Below are positions 24,305-32,766 of a DNA stretch of 37,409 nt, piece by piece. This DNA comes from Blastocatellia bacterium (GTDB taxonomy: Bacteria; Acidobacteriota; Blastocatellia; Chloracidobacteriales; Chloracidobacteriaceae), in assembly GCA_019695185.1 (NCBI GenBank), contig JAIBAN010000080.1, positions 1 through 37,409 of the forward strand, written 5' to 3'. A program made the translations under genes and the position numbers. Every line of letters starts with the position of its first letter. Position 1 is the first letter of the stretch. The notes under the pieces are model-generated. The model made no database searches. It was not told the DNA's origin and saw only the letters and a program-made list of their open reading frames with translations.

Positions 24305-24808
24305 ATGGGTGGTTTGGACCACGATTTTTTGTTGGTGGCACTGTCTGACTTCAGTTATTTCGACTATCTGAAACTCATCCGAAAACGAGGGGCTGTTCAT
24401 CTGCCTGACGACCTGATGCGTTATATGGCCGACAGCTTTCGTTGGATTCCAAGTTTTAATGTGGACAGAAAGAAAAAAAAGTTATTGCCCAGCCAAGGAT
24501 TTCACTTTTACGGGCCGACTATTATTCGGGCTGAAGGTGCTGCCGTCTTGGAAAGGGTCTTGACTGCCTGGGCTTCCCTTTTTTCCTGTGGTCCTGAAAA
24601 GCTGGAACTGACCGGCAGCTTTATCTATGAGCACCCTCCCGAAATTTCCAATGATGGGATTACGGTGCTGGCTATTGACGATGCCAGTTATAACCACCTT
24701 GCCTTTCCACGGGACCAAGTGGTTGCCCGATTGAATCGAATCATTCGTTTCTGTCAAAAAGTGCGCCAAAAACCAGACGAGCTTTATATTTTACACCTTG
24801 GGATTTAG
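24305..24808 (+). CDS. Hypothetical protein
   Basis: A 167-aa soluble protein without a signal peptide or membrane segment; I do not recognise a family. It is fairly acidic at the N-terminus, with a short Lys cluster near residue 57. AAGG precedes the ATG by about 9 nt. It follows the ATP-grasp gene after 100 bp on the same strand, and a shared transcript is possible. It ends with TAG; the next in-frame stop is TAA six codons on. Confidence 0.65.
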   Translation: MGGLDHDFLLVALSDFSYFDYLKLIRKRGAVHLPDDLMRYMADSFRWIPSFNVDRKKKKLLPSQGFHFYGPTIIRAEGAAVLERVLTAWASLFSCGPEKLELTGSFIYEHPPEISNDGITVLAIDDASYNHLAFPRDQVVARLNRIIRFCQKVRQKPDELYILHLGI

Positions 24809-25392
24809 TCATTATTGAAGGAAACCTAAAGCAAACAGGTTTGCCCCCCCTACCTCTTAAATCCCCCTCAAAGAACATCTTTTTTGGGGGTTGTGAAAAA
24901 ACCACCCCTTCCTTTCGTTGCCTGTGACAGGTTCCCAGTTTTGATTGGAAATAAAAAGACGGAAAACCGGCTCTTTTCAGCCATTCACCAGCCAAATCCT
25001 ACCATTCGTTGAAAAATGGTCGTAAAGGGCGCGAAATCTGGTCACATTCGATCAGCGCATAAAACCCTAACCGCAACGAAGGACTTTCTCACCAGGCAAC
25101 TTTGACGACGGGCCTCCACGGATTTTTGACGTAAGTTAGGAGTGGGCTGGGTGAAGGCCATCCGCGTCCCTGCCACGGACGAAATCCGGCTCCGTCTGCA
25201 AGCCGGGAAGAAGGTCAGAGACGCATCACTCTCGCCCCGCAAACGGGTTCTGCGGATTCGGTGAAATGGGTGGAAGGTGAAAAAACCAAACGGCAGAATG
25301 CGCCACCCCATCTTGTATTCCTCCAATCTGCCAACCCCCCCGCGTTTGGTGAAGGGTTTGAAAAACGAAAAAACATTCTCACGGCTTGTGTT
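24809..25392. other. Gene-poor intergenic stretch
   Basis: 584 bp with no convincing gene. Short open frames on both strands (for example 25042-25326 minus) lack a Shine-Dalgarno and recognisable sequence. Base composition shifts near 25060-25260 to a more GC-rich tract that could be a decayed repeat or gene fragment. A weak CCCCC/GGGGG stem lies at about 24864-24891. Confidence 0.5.
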
Positions 25393-25716
25393 ATGCGAAT
25401 CACCATACTCAACCCCAACTTAATCCGGGTGGAGTTGGCACCGACCCTCCACCGCCGATACCTTGAACGCAGTTACTGGCTGATTGCGACTTACAATGAG
25501 GCCAGGAAACTCGAATGGCTGCATTGTGGGGTTCGGTTGGTTTATCCGAACCGACAGCAGTTTTTGTTCCCGGTAAAAGAATTTCTTACCTCGGATAATG
25601 GATTGGTATATCGGGAGTTTTCTTCGAGTTACTCAGAAGGTTTTCGCCATGCAGTGGCTCCCCCTTTGAGTGTTGAGGAATACTTGGCAGCAGACCTGGA
25701 AGATTCCTTGGCCTGA
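25393..25716 (+). CDS. Small hypothetical protein
   Basis: A 107-aa open frame from ATG 25393, opening MRITILNPNLIRVELAPTLH and containing an aromatic-rich middle. The amino-acid composition looks protein-like and codon use is similar to the neighbours, but there is no clear Shine-Dalgarno and I recognise no family. The frame is open for 44 codons further upstream. The stop is TGA. It may be a real gene or a remnant. Confidence 0.45.
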   Translation: MRITILNPNLIRVELAPTLHRRYLERSYWLIATYNEARKLEWLHCGVRLVYPNRQQFLFPVKEFLTSDNGLVYREFSSSYSEGFRHAVAPPLSVEEYLAADLEDSLA

Positions 25717-25990
25717 AGGAGGGGAAGCTGGTCGGGGCATATCCTTCTCACCCTGCAAACCTACGTTTTCGGGAAAAATGCTTGGAAAAAGTGGGTAGCA
25801 AAAGAACTCCTGGTCAGCCTGCAACACCATTCATCAGTGTGGGCGGCTGATGTGGATCCGAAAAGACGGAAGGGTCAGTTTTTTCAAACCAGACATCAAG
25901 CAAGCTTTGCCTCAGCTTACAAACTGAACAGTTTGAAAAAAGGCTTTGCCGGATCCCCTCTTTTCAGTTATTTTTTGCTTGCAACCGTTT

Positions 25991-26062
25991 GCGCCCTTAG
26001 CTCAATGGTTGAGCGAGCGTCTCTAAAACGCCTGGTTGTGGGTTCGAATCCCATAGGGCGCG
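25991..26062 (+). tRNA. tRNA with CUA anticodon (predicted amber-reading tRNA)
   Basis: A complete class I cloverleaf of 72 nt. The acceptor stem GCGCCCT/AGGGCGC has 7 pairs; the D arm is GCTC-AATGGTT-GAGC; the anticodon arm has four pairs GCGT/ACGC closed by an outer A-C mismatch around loop CTCTAAA; the variable loop has 5 nt; the T arm GTGGG-TTCGAAT-CCCAT includes one G-T pair. The discriminator is G and CCA is not encoded. With U33 in place, positions 34-36 read CTA, which pairs with UAG. Bacterial tRNA-Trp usually has the loop CTCCAAA, one base different. G73 with U35 are also known GlnRS determinants in Escherichia coli, so Gln or Trp charging is possible; identity cannot be decided here. 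The next genes downstream are on the same strand. Confidence 0.85.
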
Positions 26063-26384
26063 TTTCTCATCGGTTCACGAGGTTTCCATGACGTAGGTTT
26101 GGCTGCACAACGCCACTTCTCTTCCTTCCCCATCTGGCGAACCCTGTGCGGGTTGCAGCTTTAGGTTGCTTCGTTTTCCGGCATTTCCCAATTCCCAGTT
26201 CAAACAGAGCCTGTACTGCCCTTTGGCGGTATTCGTGTCGTTTGCGGCTGGTTTTTTCCTTCTATTGGAAAAGAAAGGAGTTATCCGCCATGTTGTAGGT
26301 TCCCCGTCCCCCTTGAAGCGCCATTTCCGTCTGCTTTCGCTGGTTCGATTTGATTTTTTTCAACCTCTGACACGAAAGGAAACG

Positions 26385-26909
26385 ATGATGGCGACATTGC
26401 TTGATGTCCTCAAATTTGCCATTGCCCGCCAAGCCACTGAACTCCACCACCTGAAAACCGCCGGGGTGACCATTGAAACCGTCACCAAATACGCCTGGCT
26501 CGCTCCGGATGGAAAAACGTTCCGGATCAAACAGCCGGCTCCGGAATGGAAGCGCGGCAAAGTCACGATTCACATCCGGCGTGGGTTTTTGAATCCCAAA
26601 CATCCGAACTGGGCAGCCTTTCAACGCGCCCGGAAACGCGTATCACTGCTTTACACGGCCCTGCATGTGTTGAAACTTGGCCAAGGGGTCATTCCCGAAC
26701 CCAAGGAAATCCAGAAAGCCCTCAAAGCTGGCAGCCTTTCCCATCACATTGGCCGAACCCAGCGTGTTCGCCAGGTGGTTTTCAAAGCCTGGAAACTGCT
26801 GCGCAAACTGGGAAATCGGTTGGAGCATACGCCTGCCCGGTTTGCCGAAGTTGATCTGTGGCTGGCCGGATTCAGCCCCCAACATTCTGCGGAGACCACC
26901 CATGACTGA
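26385..26909 (+). CDS. Hypothetical basic protein overlapping the PTH2-type gene
   Basis: A 174-aa soluble protein, strongly basic in its middle and C-terminal parts (IHIRRGFLNPKHPNW, FQRARKRVSLLYTAL, GRTQRVRQVVFKAWKLLRKL), which suggests nucleic-acid or RNA binding; I do not recognise the family. AAAGGA precedes two adjacent ATG codons (26385 and 26388), and the second has the better spacing. An open frame upstream to 26166 lacks support. Its stop overlaps the start of the peptidyl-tRNA hydrolase-like gene by 8 nt, so the two are almost certainly cotranscribed and perhaps translationally coupled. The CUA tRNA lies 320 bp upstream. Confidence 0.7.
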   Translation: MMATLLDVLKFAIARQATELHHLKTAGVTIETVTKYAWLAPDGKTFRIKQPAPEWKRGKVTIHIRRGFLNPKHPNWAAFQRARKRVSLLYTALHVLKLGQGVIPEPKEIQKALKAGSLSHHIGRTQRVRQVVFKAWKLLRKLGNRLEHTPARFAEVDLWLAGFSPQHSAETTHD

Positions 26910-27231
26910 AGCCGAATTGAAACTCTATATCCTGGTCCGGCGTGACCTGCCCGGCACTCAACCTGCCGTGCAAGCCTGTCATGCGCTGGCGGAATTGATG
27001 ATGGAATGGGGAAACGACCCATAGGTGCGGGAATGGGCCAAACGGCATCGCACGTTGGTTTTGTTGGGCCTGCCGCACGAACGGTCATTGCTCGAATGGG
27101 TACAAAACCTGACCGACGAAGGCATACTCACGGCGGGATTTCGGGAACCGGACCGGAATCATGAACTGACGGCGGTGGCGGTCCATCCGGCTACGGATGG
27201 GCACCGCTTCAGGCGGCTTTCTCTGCTGTAA
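26902..27231 (+). CDS. PTH2-type peptidyl-tRNA hydrolase-like protein with an in-frame TAG codon
   Basis: The reading frame from ATG 26902 (GGAG 7 nt upstream) encodes 40 residues (LKLYILVRRDLPGTQPAVQA, then CHALAELM), meets TAG at 27022-27024, and continues in the same frame for 68 codons (VREWAKRHRTLVLLGLPHE, then FREPDRNHELTAVAVHPATD) to TAA. Both halves fit one PTH2-like domain: the first holds the RxDLxxGxxAxQxxHA-type signature and the second the core strands, and homologues as I recall them run straight through this point. PTH2 enzymes release peptides from tRNA. Options are amber decoding by the upstream CUA tRNA, restart at the GTG directly after the stop, a pseudogene, or a sequence error. 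Only one base would need to differ. Confidence 0.75.
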
Positions 27232-27265
27232 GCACCAATCCAATTCGTTTTAACCGCCCAATGCG

Positions 27266-27318
27266 AAACCCGCGAACCACCAACCAAATCTCGTTCTTTT
27301 GGTGTGGCTCGCGGGTTT
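27266..27318. terminator. Bidirectional terminator between convergent genes
   Basis: AAACCCGCGAACCAC (27266-27280) pairs with GTGGCTCGCGGGTTT (27304-27318), with a 2-nt internal mismatch. It lies between the PTH2-type gene end and the HEAT/TonB gene end. The loop contains TTCTTTT. Confidence 0.7.
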
Positions 27319-27343
27319 TGAGGTTTCACAAGCAGGAATCTTT

Positions 27344-28528
27344 TCAGTCAATCTGCACAAACGAATATTGCACCTTATTCAATGAATCAATGGGTTTTCC
27401 ATCGCGTTCGGCGGGAATGAATTTTATCCGTTTGGCGGCTTGGACGGCACTTTCATCCAGGCCGTATCCCAGCCCTCTGAGCACGGTCACCTCGCCCACG
27501 GTTCCATCCGCCCGAAACTGCACGTTCAAAACAACATCACCGGCCACTTTGTGCCGGGTGGCAAGTTCGGTGTAACGCGGCTTTTCCCGTGAAAGAATCT
27601 GCATGGGGCGCACAACGGTCGGGGTAACGGTTTCAGCGCGGGTCGGAGGCGGAACCGTTGCATTGGTTCTGGCAACTTCCGTGCGGGTCGGTTCGCTGGT
27701 CCGATTGTAGGTGGATGGCACCGGATTGGCCGGTTCGGACTTGGGTTCGGGTTTCACCGGGTTTTTGTAAACCGTCTGAGCGGTCTGGTTTTCGCTGGGC
27801 GGCGGCGGATTGGTGGAACCGGTGCGGCTGCTGACTTTTTCGAGCGGAATCGGGCTACCCTCAATCCGGGCCAGGGCAAATTTGGTGTCCCGCCGAATTG
27901 ACATGCTGGCGTCGGCTTCCAGCGACTTCAGGGCGGGGGCGGCAGCTTTGGCTTTGGGACCCAGCCGTCCCAGCGCCAGCACTGCGCTGTGGCGGACATC
28001 GGTTTCCTGGTCTTTGGTCAGTTGAATCAAAGTAGGAATCACAGCATCAGTTTCACGGCCAATCGAACCCAGGGCCAGAGCGGCGGCACTGCGGAGTTCC
28101 GGGTCTTCGTCTTTGGCGGCGGCTCCCAAAACCGGCAGGGCCACACCCTGGGAAGAACCAATCAAACCAAGTGCAGCCGTGGCGGCAATTCGTGACGGAT
28201 GGTCTTTCTGGGCCACAATTCCGGCCAGATGCGAAACCGAAGAGGCTGCATCCTTTCCAATCAGTCCCAAGGCCCAGATGGCGTCATCCACCACCCGTGG
28301 GTCTCCGTCATGCAGCGCCTGGGTCAACGGAACCAACGCCGGAAACGCATTTTCACCCATTTTGCGGAGTGCATTTGAAGCTGTGGCCCGAATGCTGGGA
28401 CTGCGGTCACTGAGGAGCCGCCCCCAATCCGAAGCGGTGCGCCCCTGAAAGGTCGGGGTTTGAATTTCCTGCCCCCAAACAGACCCGCTCAGGGCAAATA
28501 ACAACACGAGGGTAAAAAGGTACTTCAT
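27344..28528 (-). CDS. HEAT-repeat protein with C-terminal TonB domain
   Basis: A 394-aa exported protein. A signal peptide (about 1-19, ending SVWGQ) precedes five or so HEAT/PBS-lyase-like helical repeats (about 30-230, with repeating ALGLIG, ALGSIG and ALGRLG turns), a Pro/Thr-rich spacer (about 235-315) and a TonB-C domain (about 318-394; GDVVLNVQFRADGTVGEVTV, then LDESAVQAAKRIKFIPA). TonB-C normally contacts the TonB box of outer-membrane receptors from the periplasm. This protein has a cleavable-type signal rather than the usual N-terminal anchor with an ExbB/D partner, so it may be a periplasmic scaffold rather than an energy transducer. The start at 28528 is chosen at the signal peptide. 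It lies downstream of the kinase genes on the same strand. Confidence 0.88.
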   Translation of the reverse strand: MKYLFTLVLLFALSGSVWGQEIQTPTFQGRTASDWGRLLSDRSPSIRATASNALRKMGENAFPALVPLTQALHDGDPRVVDDAIWALGLIGKDAASSVSHLAGIVAQKDHPSRIAATAALGLIGSSQGVALPVLGAAAKDEDPELRSAAALALGSIGRETDAVIPTLIQLTKDQETDVRHSAVLALGRLGPKAKAAAPALKSLEADASMSIRRDTKFALARIEGSPIPLEKVSSRTGSTNPPPPSENQTAQTVYKNPVKPEPKSEPANPVPSTYNRTSEPTRTEVARTNATVPPPTRAETVTPTVVRPMQILSREKPRYTELATRHKVAGDVVLNVQFRADGTVGEVTVLRGLGYGLDESAVQAAKRIKFIPAERDGKPIDSLNKVQYSFVQID

Positions 28529-28734
28529 AACGTTCGTTGATGTCTGGTGAATGGTCAAATGTGAATGGTAGAGGACTGATTCCAGCACAATACGCAAGGT
28601 TGTCCTTGGAGTGCAACAATCCATTGGCGATTTGAACATTGACGCTTTACTTTGAGAAAATGATCTTTGCCGGACACGAAGAAGCACAACGAAGAAGAAA
28701 AGCAAACAAAGCTGGGCGCACATGTCAAGTGACC

Positions 28735-31700
28735 TTATTTTTGCTCCGGACCGGTCACAACCCAGGGCGTTTTCATCGTGGGCAGAGTTTCCGGGTCAAC
28801 CGTTTCGTCTTCCACCTGTTCAACCGTGAGCGGCTGCTCAATCGTGATGGGATGAATCACCGTGTGAGGAACCGGTTTGTCTTCACGTGCAACCATCTGG
28901 GTGGGTTCAAGAGCAATCGGCTGGGATTCATCTTCGGGTTCCGGAACATCAAGGGTGTTTTGTTCCTCGGCTTCCAGGGCTTCGTACACCACCCTGGTAT
29001 AACGGGCAATAAATTCGCGGGCAGTAGGGCGATTTTCAGGGGTTTTTTCCAGGGCGTCAAAGACAGCCACTTCAATTTCAGGTGTCACATTGGGGTTTTG
29101 CGGGCGCAAGAGCGGCGGCGTTTCATTGAGTTGCGCCATGATGACACCCACCACCCCGCTGGGACCAACCGGAAAGGGCGGTTTTCCGGTCAGCATTTCG
29201 TAGGTCATCACCCCAACGCTGTAGACATCGGCCTTCCCATCATATTGCCCTTCCTGCAACCGTTCCGGGGCAATGTAGGTGGGGGTTCCGATGATGCCGC
29301 CGGTCACGGTCAGCTTGCCCAGCATTTCGTCCGTGGTGGGGCCTAAAAATTTGGCAATGCCAAAATCAAGCACCTTGACGACTTCCCCGCCCTCTTCCGG
29401 TTGGTGAAGGAACACATTGTCCGGCTTGATGTCCCGGTGGATGATTCCCAGGCGGTGGGCTTCGGCCAGTGCCGAACAGACCGGACGCAGAATCTGGACG
29501 GTTCGTTCCAGCGAAATGACTTTGCTTTCGCGCAATTCTTCGGCCAGGGTCCGGCCTTGCAGCAGTTCCATCACCAGATAGGCGATGCCTTCGACGGATA
29601 TACCCGAATCCAGTATGGCAATCGCATTCGGATGGTTCAGCCGCGAGGCCGAAACGCCTTCGAGCCGAAACCGCTCCACTGCCTCGGCAGAGTCGTTTCC
29701 GGGACTAGGCCGGAACACTTTGACTGCCACCGGACGATTCAAGGTCAGATGAGTGGCACGAAAGACGGCTCCGAATCCGCCGGAACCAATTTTTTCATCC
29801 AGCCGGTATTTTCCTTCCAGCACCGTACCGGGCAGGGCTTCGGCCAGAACCGAGAAAATCCGGTCCGCCCGTTGTTGGGATTCGACCAGTTCCTCGTTCT
29901 TTTGCCGAAGTTCCGAGAGCATCCGGTCCAGTTCGAAATTCTTGCGGTCCAGTTCCTCGTTTTGTTGAGCCAGTTGTTCGGCGGCACGCGCCTGAATGGC
30001 CGCCGCCTCAAACCGGGCCTGATTGGCCTGCGCCTGCATTTCGGCGGCAGTGGCGCGCAGGTTGGCTTCCTTGAGGGCGGCCTGATGGCGCAACCGGTTG
30101 GTCTGAAACCGGACAAATCCCAGCACCGAGCCGCCCGCCACCAGAAAATAAAGCGTATAGGCCCACCAGCGTTTCCAGGGCGGCGGAATGACAATCACCC
30201 GCAGGGACGCTCCCTGTTCGTTCCAGACCCCATCGGCATTTGAGGCTTTGACATGGAAAACGTAGCTGCCTCCGTCCAGATTCGTGTAGGTCGCCGTCCG
30301 CAGCGTTCCTGCCGGAATCCAGTCCTGGTCAAATCCTTCAAGTTTGAATTTGTATTGGTTTTTTTCCGGATTGACAAAACCCAGCGCGGCAAATTCAAAG
30401 GTGATGAAATGGTCCCGGTAATCCACCGTGACTTCCTGAATATCCGTGATGGACTGGGCCAGTTTGACCGGTTGGTTAAACCGTTTGAACCCCGTCAGCA
30501 CCACCGGCGGCAGATACGTGCTGTCGGTTACGGCTTCGGGCTGGAACACATTGAACCCGTTGATTCCGCCGAAATACATTTCGCCCGTTTTGGTTTTGGC
30601 ACAGGCACCCGAACAGAACTCGTTGCTTTGCAGACCGTCGGAAGCATCAAAATTGCGAAATTCCCGTTTTTGCGGGTCAAACCGCGAAATTCCCCGGTTG
30701 GTGCTTATCCAGAGCCGACCCAGACCGTCTTCGAGAATTCCCAGAATCAAATCATTGGGCAGCCCGTCACCCGTGCGAAAAGTTTGAAAGGATTGGGTGG
30801 ACCGGTCAAAGCGGCTGAGTCCGCCGCCGTTGGTGCCAACCCAAAGCGCACCGGATTTGTCCTCACACATGGCCCAGATGGTGTCGTTTCCCAGGGAATT
30901 GGGATTTTTCGGGTCGCTTTTCCAGGTGGTAAACCGGTTTTGGGTCCGGTCCAGCACACATAAGCCGCTGCCGTAGGTGCCAACCCAGACCAGTCCGGTC
31001 TGGTCTTCATAAACCAGCCGCATTTCGTCCGAAGCCAGGCTGTCAGCCCGGTTCGGGTCATGGCGATAGGTCACACAGGTGCCGGTTTTCGGGTCAAAGG
31101 CTCCCAGCCCGCCGCCTCTGGTGCTAATCCAGAGGGTGCCGTCACGTCCACAGGTCAATCCCCGGACAATATCGCTCGGTATCGAATCCGGCTTTTGCGG
31201 GTCGTGCCGAAACACGGTGAAGTTGTCCCTGCCCGGCTCAAACCGGCAAATGCCGCCGGAACGGGTGCCGGCCCAGACTGCGCCCGACTGGTCCACCGCC
31301 AAGGCCAGCACTGTGTTGTGGCTGAGTGAATTGGGATTGGCCGGATTGTTGCGATAGGTGCGAAACCGGCCCGTCAGCGGGTCGAGGCGGCACAGTCCGT
31401 CATCGGTTCCCACCCAGATTTCGCCGTTCGGCGCTTCCGTGAAGCTCCAGACGATGTTGCTTCCCAGACTGGCGGCATCATTGGGCACATTGCGATAGGT
31501 GCGGAAACGTCCTGCCTGTGGAGCGTAAGCGTAGACACCGCCGCCGCCGGTTCCAACCCATAGAATTCCCTGACGGTCTTCAACAATGGTGCGCAGGTCG
31601 TTGGAGGTCAGACTGCCGGGCAGGGGCGAACTGGAATTCACCAGGTCAAACCCTCCGTCTGCCGGGTCGTAACGGTCAATTCCGTTGGCGCTGCCCACCC

Positions 31701-32580
31701 ACAAAATGCCCTGGCGGTCCACACAGACCGTGCGCACATCGTTGCCGGCCAGCGTGCGCGGAGTATTGGGCTGGGCTTGGTAAACCGTTATGGTCTGTCC
31801 GGGCAGGTTCAAGCGGACCAGCCCCTGAGTTGTGCCAATCCAGAGGTTGCCTTTGCCGTCGGAAGTGATGGCCTGAACGTCGTCGCCGGGCAAGCGCTGG
31901 ACGGGGTTTTCCGCCTTGGTCCAGTAACGGGTAACCAGATTGCGGCGCAGGTCAAACCGGCACAAGCCTTTTTCCTGCGTGCCGAACCAAAGCGTGCCTT
32001 CCCCATCCTGAAAAATGGAAAGGATGGATTGCCCCGTCTGGTTGTTGGGATTTTGCGGCCAGCTTGAAAGATTGACGAAACGGCTTGCTTTGGTGTCATA
32101 GGCCGAAAGCCCGCCCCCGCTGGTGCCAATCCAGACGAGACCGCTGGTGTCCACCCACAAGGCCCGGATATTGTTGCTGGAAAGCCCGGTGGGAGCCGCC
32201 GGGTCAACCCGGAACGTCTGGAAGGATTCGGTTTTGTGGTCATAGCGGCTGAGTCCGCCATCCAGGGTTCCGACCCAGAGCGCCCCGGTCTGGTCCTCGC
32301 AGAGCGCCCGCACATCGTTGGCCGCCAGCGAAGTCGCGTCACCCGGCTGATTGCGAAAGACCTTGAATGTATAGCCGTCGTACCGATTCAGCCCGTCCTG
32401 CGTGCCAATCCAGAGAAACCCCGTCCGGTCCTGCAAAATTGCCCCGGCTCCGGCTTGAGAAAGTCCCTGCTCAACTCCGAACCGTTTGAGGGGAATGGTT
32501 CCCTTAAAGGGCGCAGCCAAAACGTTCAAGGCAAAACCCAGCAGGAAACAGATTCCAAGAATTGACAAAAGCGATTTCAT
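28735..32580 (-). CDS. Two-component-style beta-propeller sensor fused to a Ser/Thr protein kinase
   Basis: A membrane receptor kinase of 1281 aa. It has a signal segment (about 1-22); about fourteen regulator-propeller repeats marked by (G)xLWVGT...GGLxRYD (about 30-690) forming two periplasmic seven-bladed propellers; a Y_Y_Y domain (about 700-790, YKFKLEGFDQDW); a membrane helix (802-825); a coiled coil (828-905); then a Hanks-type kinase (about 924-1195) with GSGGFGAVF, the VAVKVF lysine, HRDIKPDN, DFGIAK and APERL, and a Glu/Thr/Pro-rich tail. Propeller plus Y_Y_Y sensors are best known fused to histidine kinases that sense polysaccharide fragments in Bacteroidetes; here the output is Ser/Thr phosphorylation. 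The kinase key residues are intact. Ligand unknown. No good Shine-Dalgarno precedes 32580. It is a paralogue of the next gene. Confidence 0.92.
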   Translation of the reverse strand: MKSLLSILGICFLLGFALNVLAAPFKGTIPLKRFGVEQGLSQAGAGAILQDRTGFLWIGTQDGLNRYDGYTFKVFRNQPGDATSLAANDVRALCEDQTGALWVGTLDGGLSRYDHKTESFQTFRVDPAAPTGLSSNNIRALWVDTSGLVWIGTSGGGLSAYDTKASRFVNLSSWPQNPNNQTGQSILSIFQDGEGTLWFGTQEKGLCRFDLRRNLVTRYWTKAENPVQRLPGDDVQAITSDGKGNLWIGTTQGLVRLNLPGQTITVYQAQPNTPRTLAGNDVRTVCVDRQGILWVGSANGIDRYDPADGGFDLVNSSSPLPGSLTSNDLRTIVEDRQGILWVGTGGGGVYAYAPQAGRFRTYRNVPNDAASLGSNIVWSFTEAPNGEIWVGTDDGLCRLDPLTGRFRTYRNNPANPNSLSHNTVLALAVDQSGAVWAGTRSGGICRFEPGRDNFTVFRHDPQKPDSIPSDIVRGLTCGRDGTLWISTRGGGLGAFDPKTGTCVTYRHDPNRADSLASDEMRLVYEDQTGLVWVGTYGSGLCVLDRTQNRFTTWKSDPKNPNSLGNDTIWAMCEDKSGALWVGTNGGGLSRFDRSTQSFQTFRTGDGLPNDLILGILEDGLGRLWISTNRGISRFDPQKREFRNFDASDGLQSNEFCSGACAKTKTGEMYFGGINGFNVFQPEAVTDSTYLPPVVLTGFKRFNQPVKLAQSITDIQEVTVDYRDHFITFEFAALGFVNPEKNQYKFKLEGFDQDWIPAGTLRTATYTNLDGGSYVFHVKASNADGVWNEQGASLRVIVIPPPWKRWWAYTLYFLVAGGSVLGFVRFQTNRLRHQAALKEANLRATAAEMQAQANQARFEAAAIQARAAEQLAQQNEELDRKNFELDRMLSELRQKNEELVESQQRADRIFSVLAEALPGTVLEGKYRLDEKIGSGGFGAVFRATHLTLNRPVAVKVFRPSPGNDSAEAVERFRLEGVSASRLNHPNAIAILDSGISVEGIAYLVMELLQGRTLAEELRESKVISLERTVQILRPVCSALAEAHRLGIIHRDIKPDNVFLHQPEEGGEVVKVLDFGIAKFLGPTTDEMLGKLTVTGGIIGTPTYIAPERLQEGQYDGKADVYSVGVMTYEMLTGKPPFPVGPSGVVGVIMAQLNETPPLLRPQNPNVTPEIEVAVFDALEKTPENRPTAREFIARYTRVVYEALEAEEQNTLDVPEPEDESQPIALEPTQMVAREDKPVPHTVIHPITIEQPLTVEQVEDETVDPETLPTMKTPWVVTGPEQK

Positions 32581-32678
32581 GGGACGGTGCAGGAGTGAAA
32601 CCAAACGGACAAATCTGCAATTGGTCGTGCGAGTCGCCACCATACCATGCTTGGAACACTGGTTAAAGATTTTGGTAG

Positions 32679-32763
32679 TTTGGAGTGCGCCCGCATGTCA
32701 CTGCTTTCACTGGTTTGGAAAAAACAAACCGCAGCTTTGGGCGACAAGTCCCCGCACTCCAAA
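32679..32763. repeat. Palindromic unit between the first two kinase genes
   Basis: Outer arms TTTGGAGTGCG (32679-32689) and CGCACTCCAAA (32753-32763) enclose an inner GGTTTG-GAAAAAA-CAAACC hairpin. The structure looks like another dispersed palindromic element and could act as a transcription terminator or attenuator between the cotranscribed kinase genes. Confidence 0.75.
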
Positions 32764-32766
32764 TTT

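Noticed and set aside
25042..25326. 94-codon minus-strand open frame as a gene
   Set aside because: No Shine-Dalgarno, Arg/Ser-rich composition typical of chance frames, and no recognised family.
25991..26062. Reading the tRNA as tRNA-Trp
   Set aside because: The loop is CTCTAAA, not CTCCAAA. With the standard cloverleaf numbering, positions 34-36 are C, T, A, and moving the loop by one base breaks the stem pairs.
26902..27024. PTH2-like gene simply ending at the TAG as a 40-residue peptide
   Set aside because: The following 68 codons continue the same domain in the same frame, so the stop is internal to the gene whatever its explanation.
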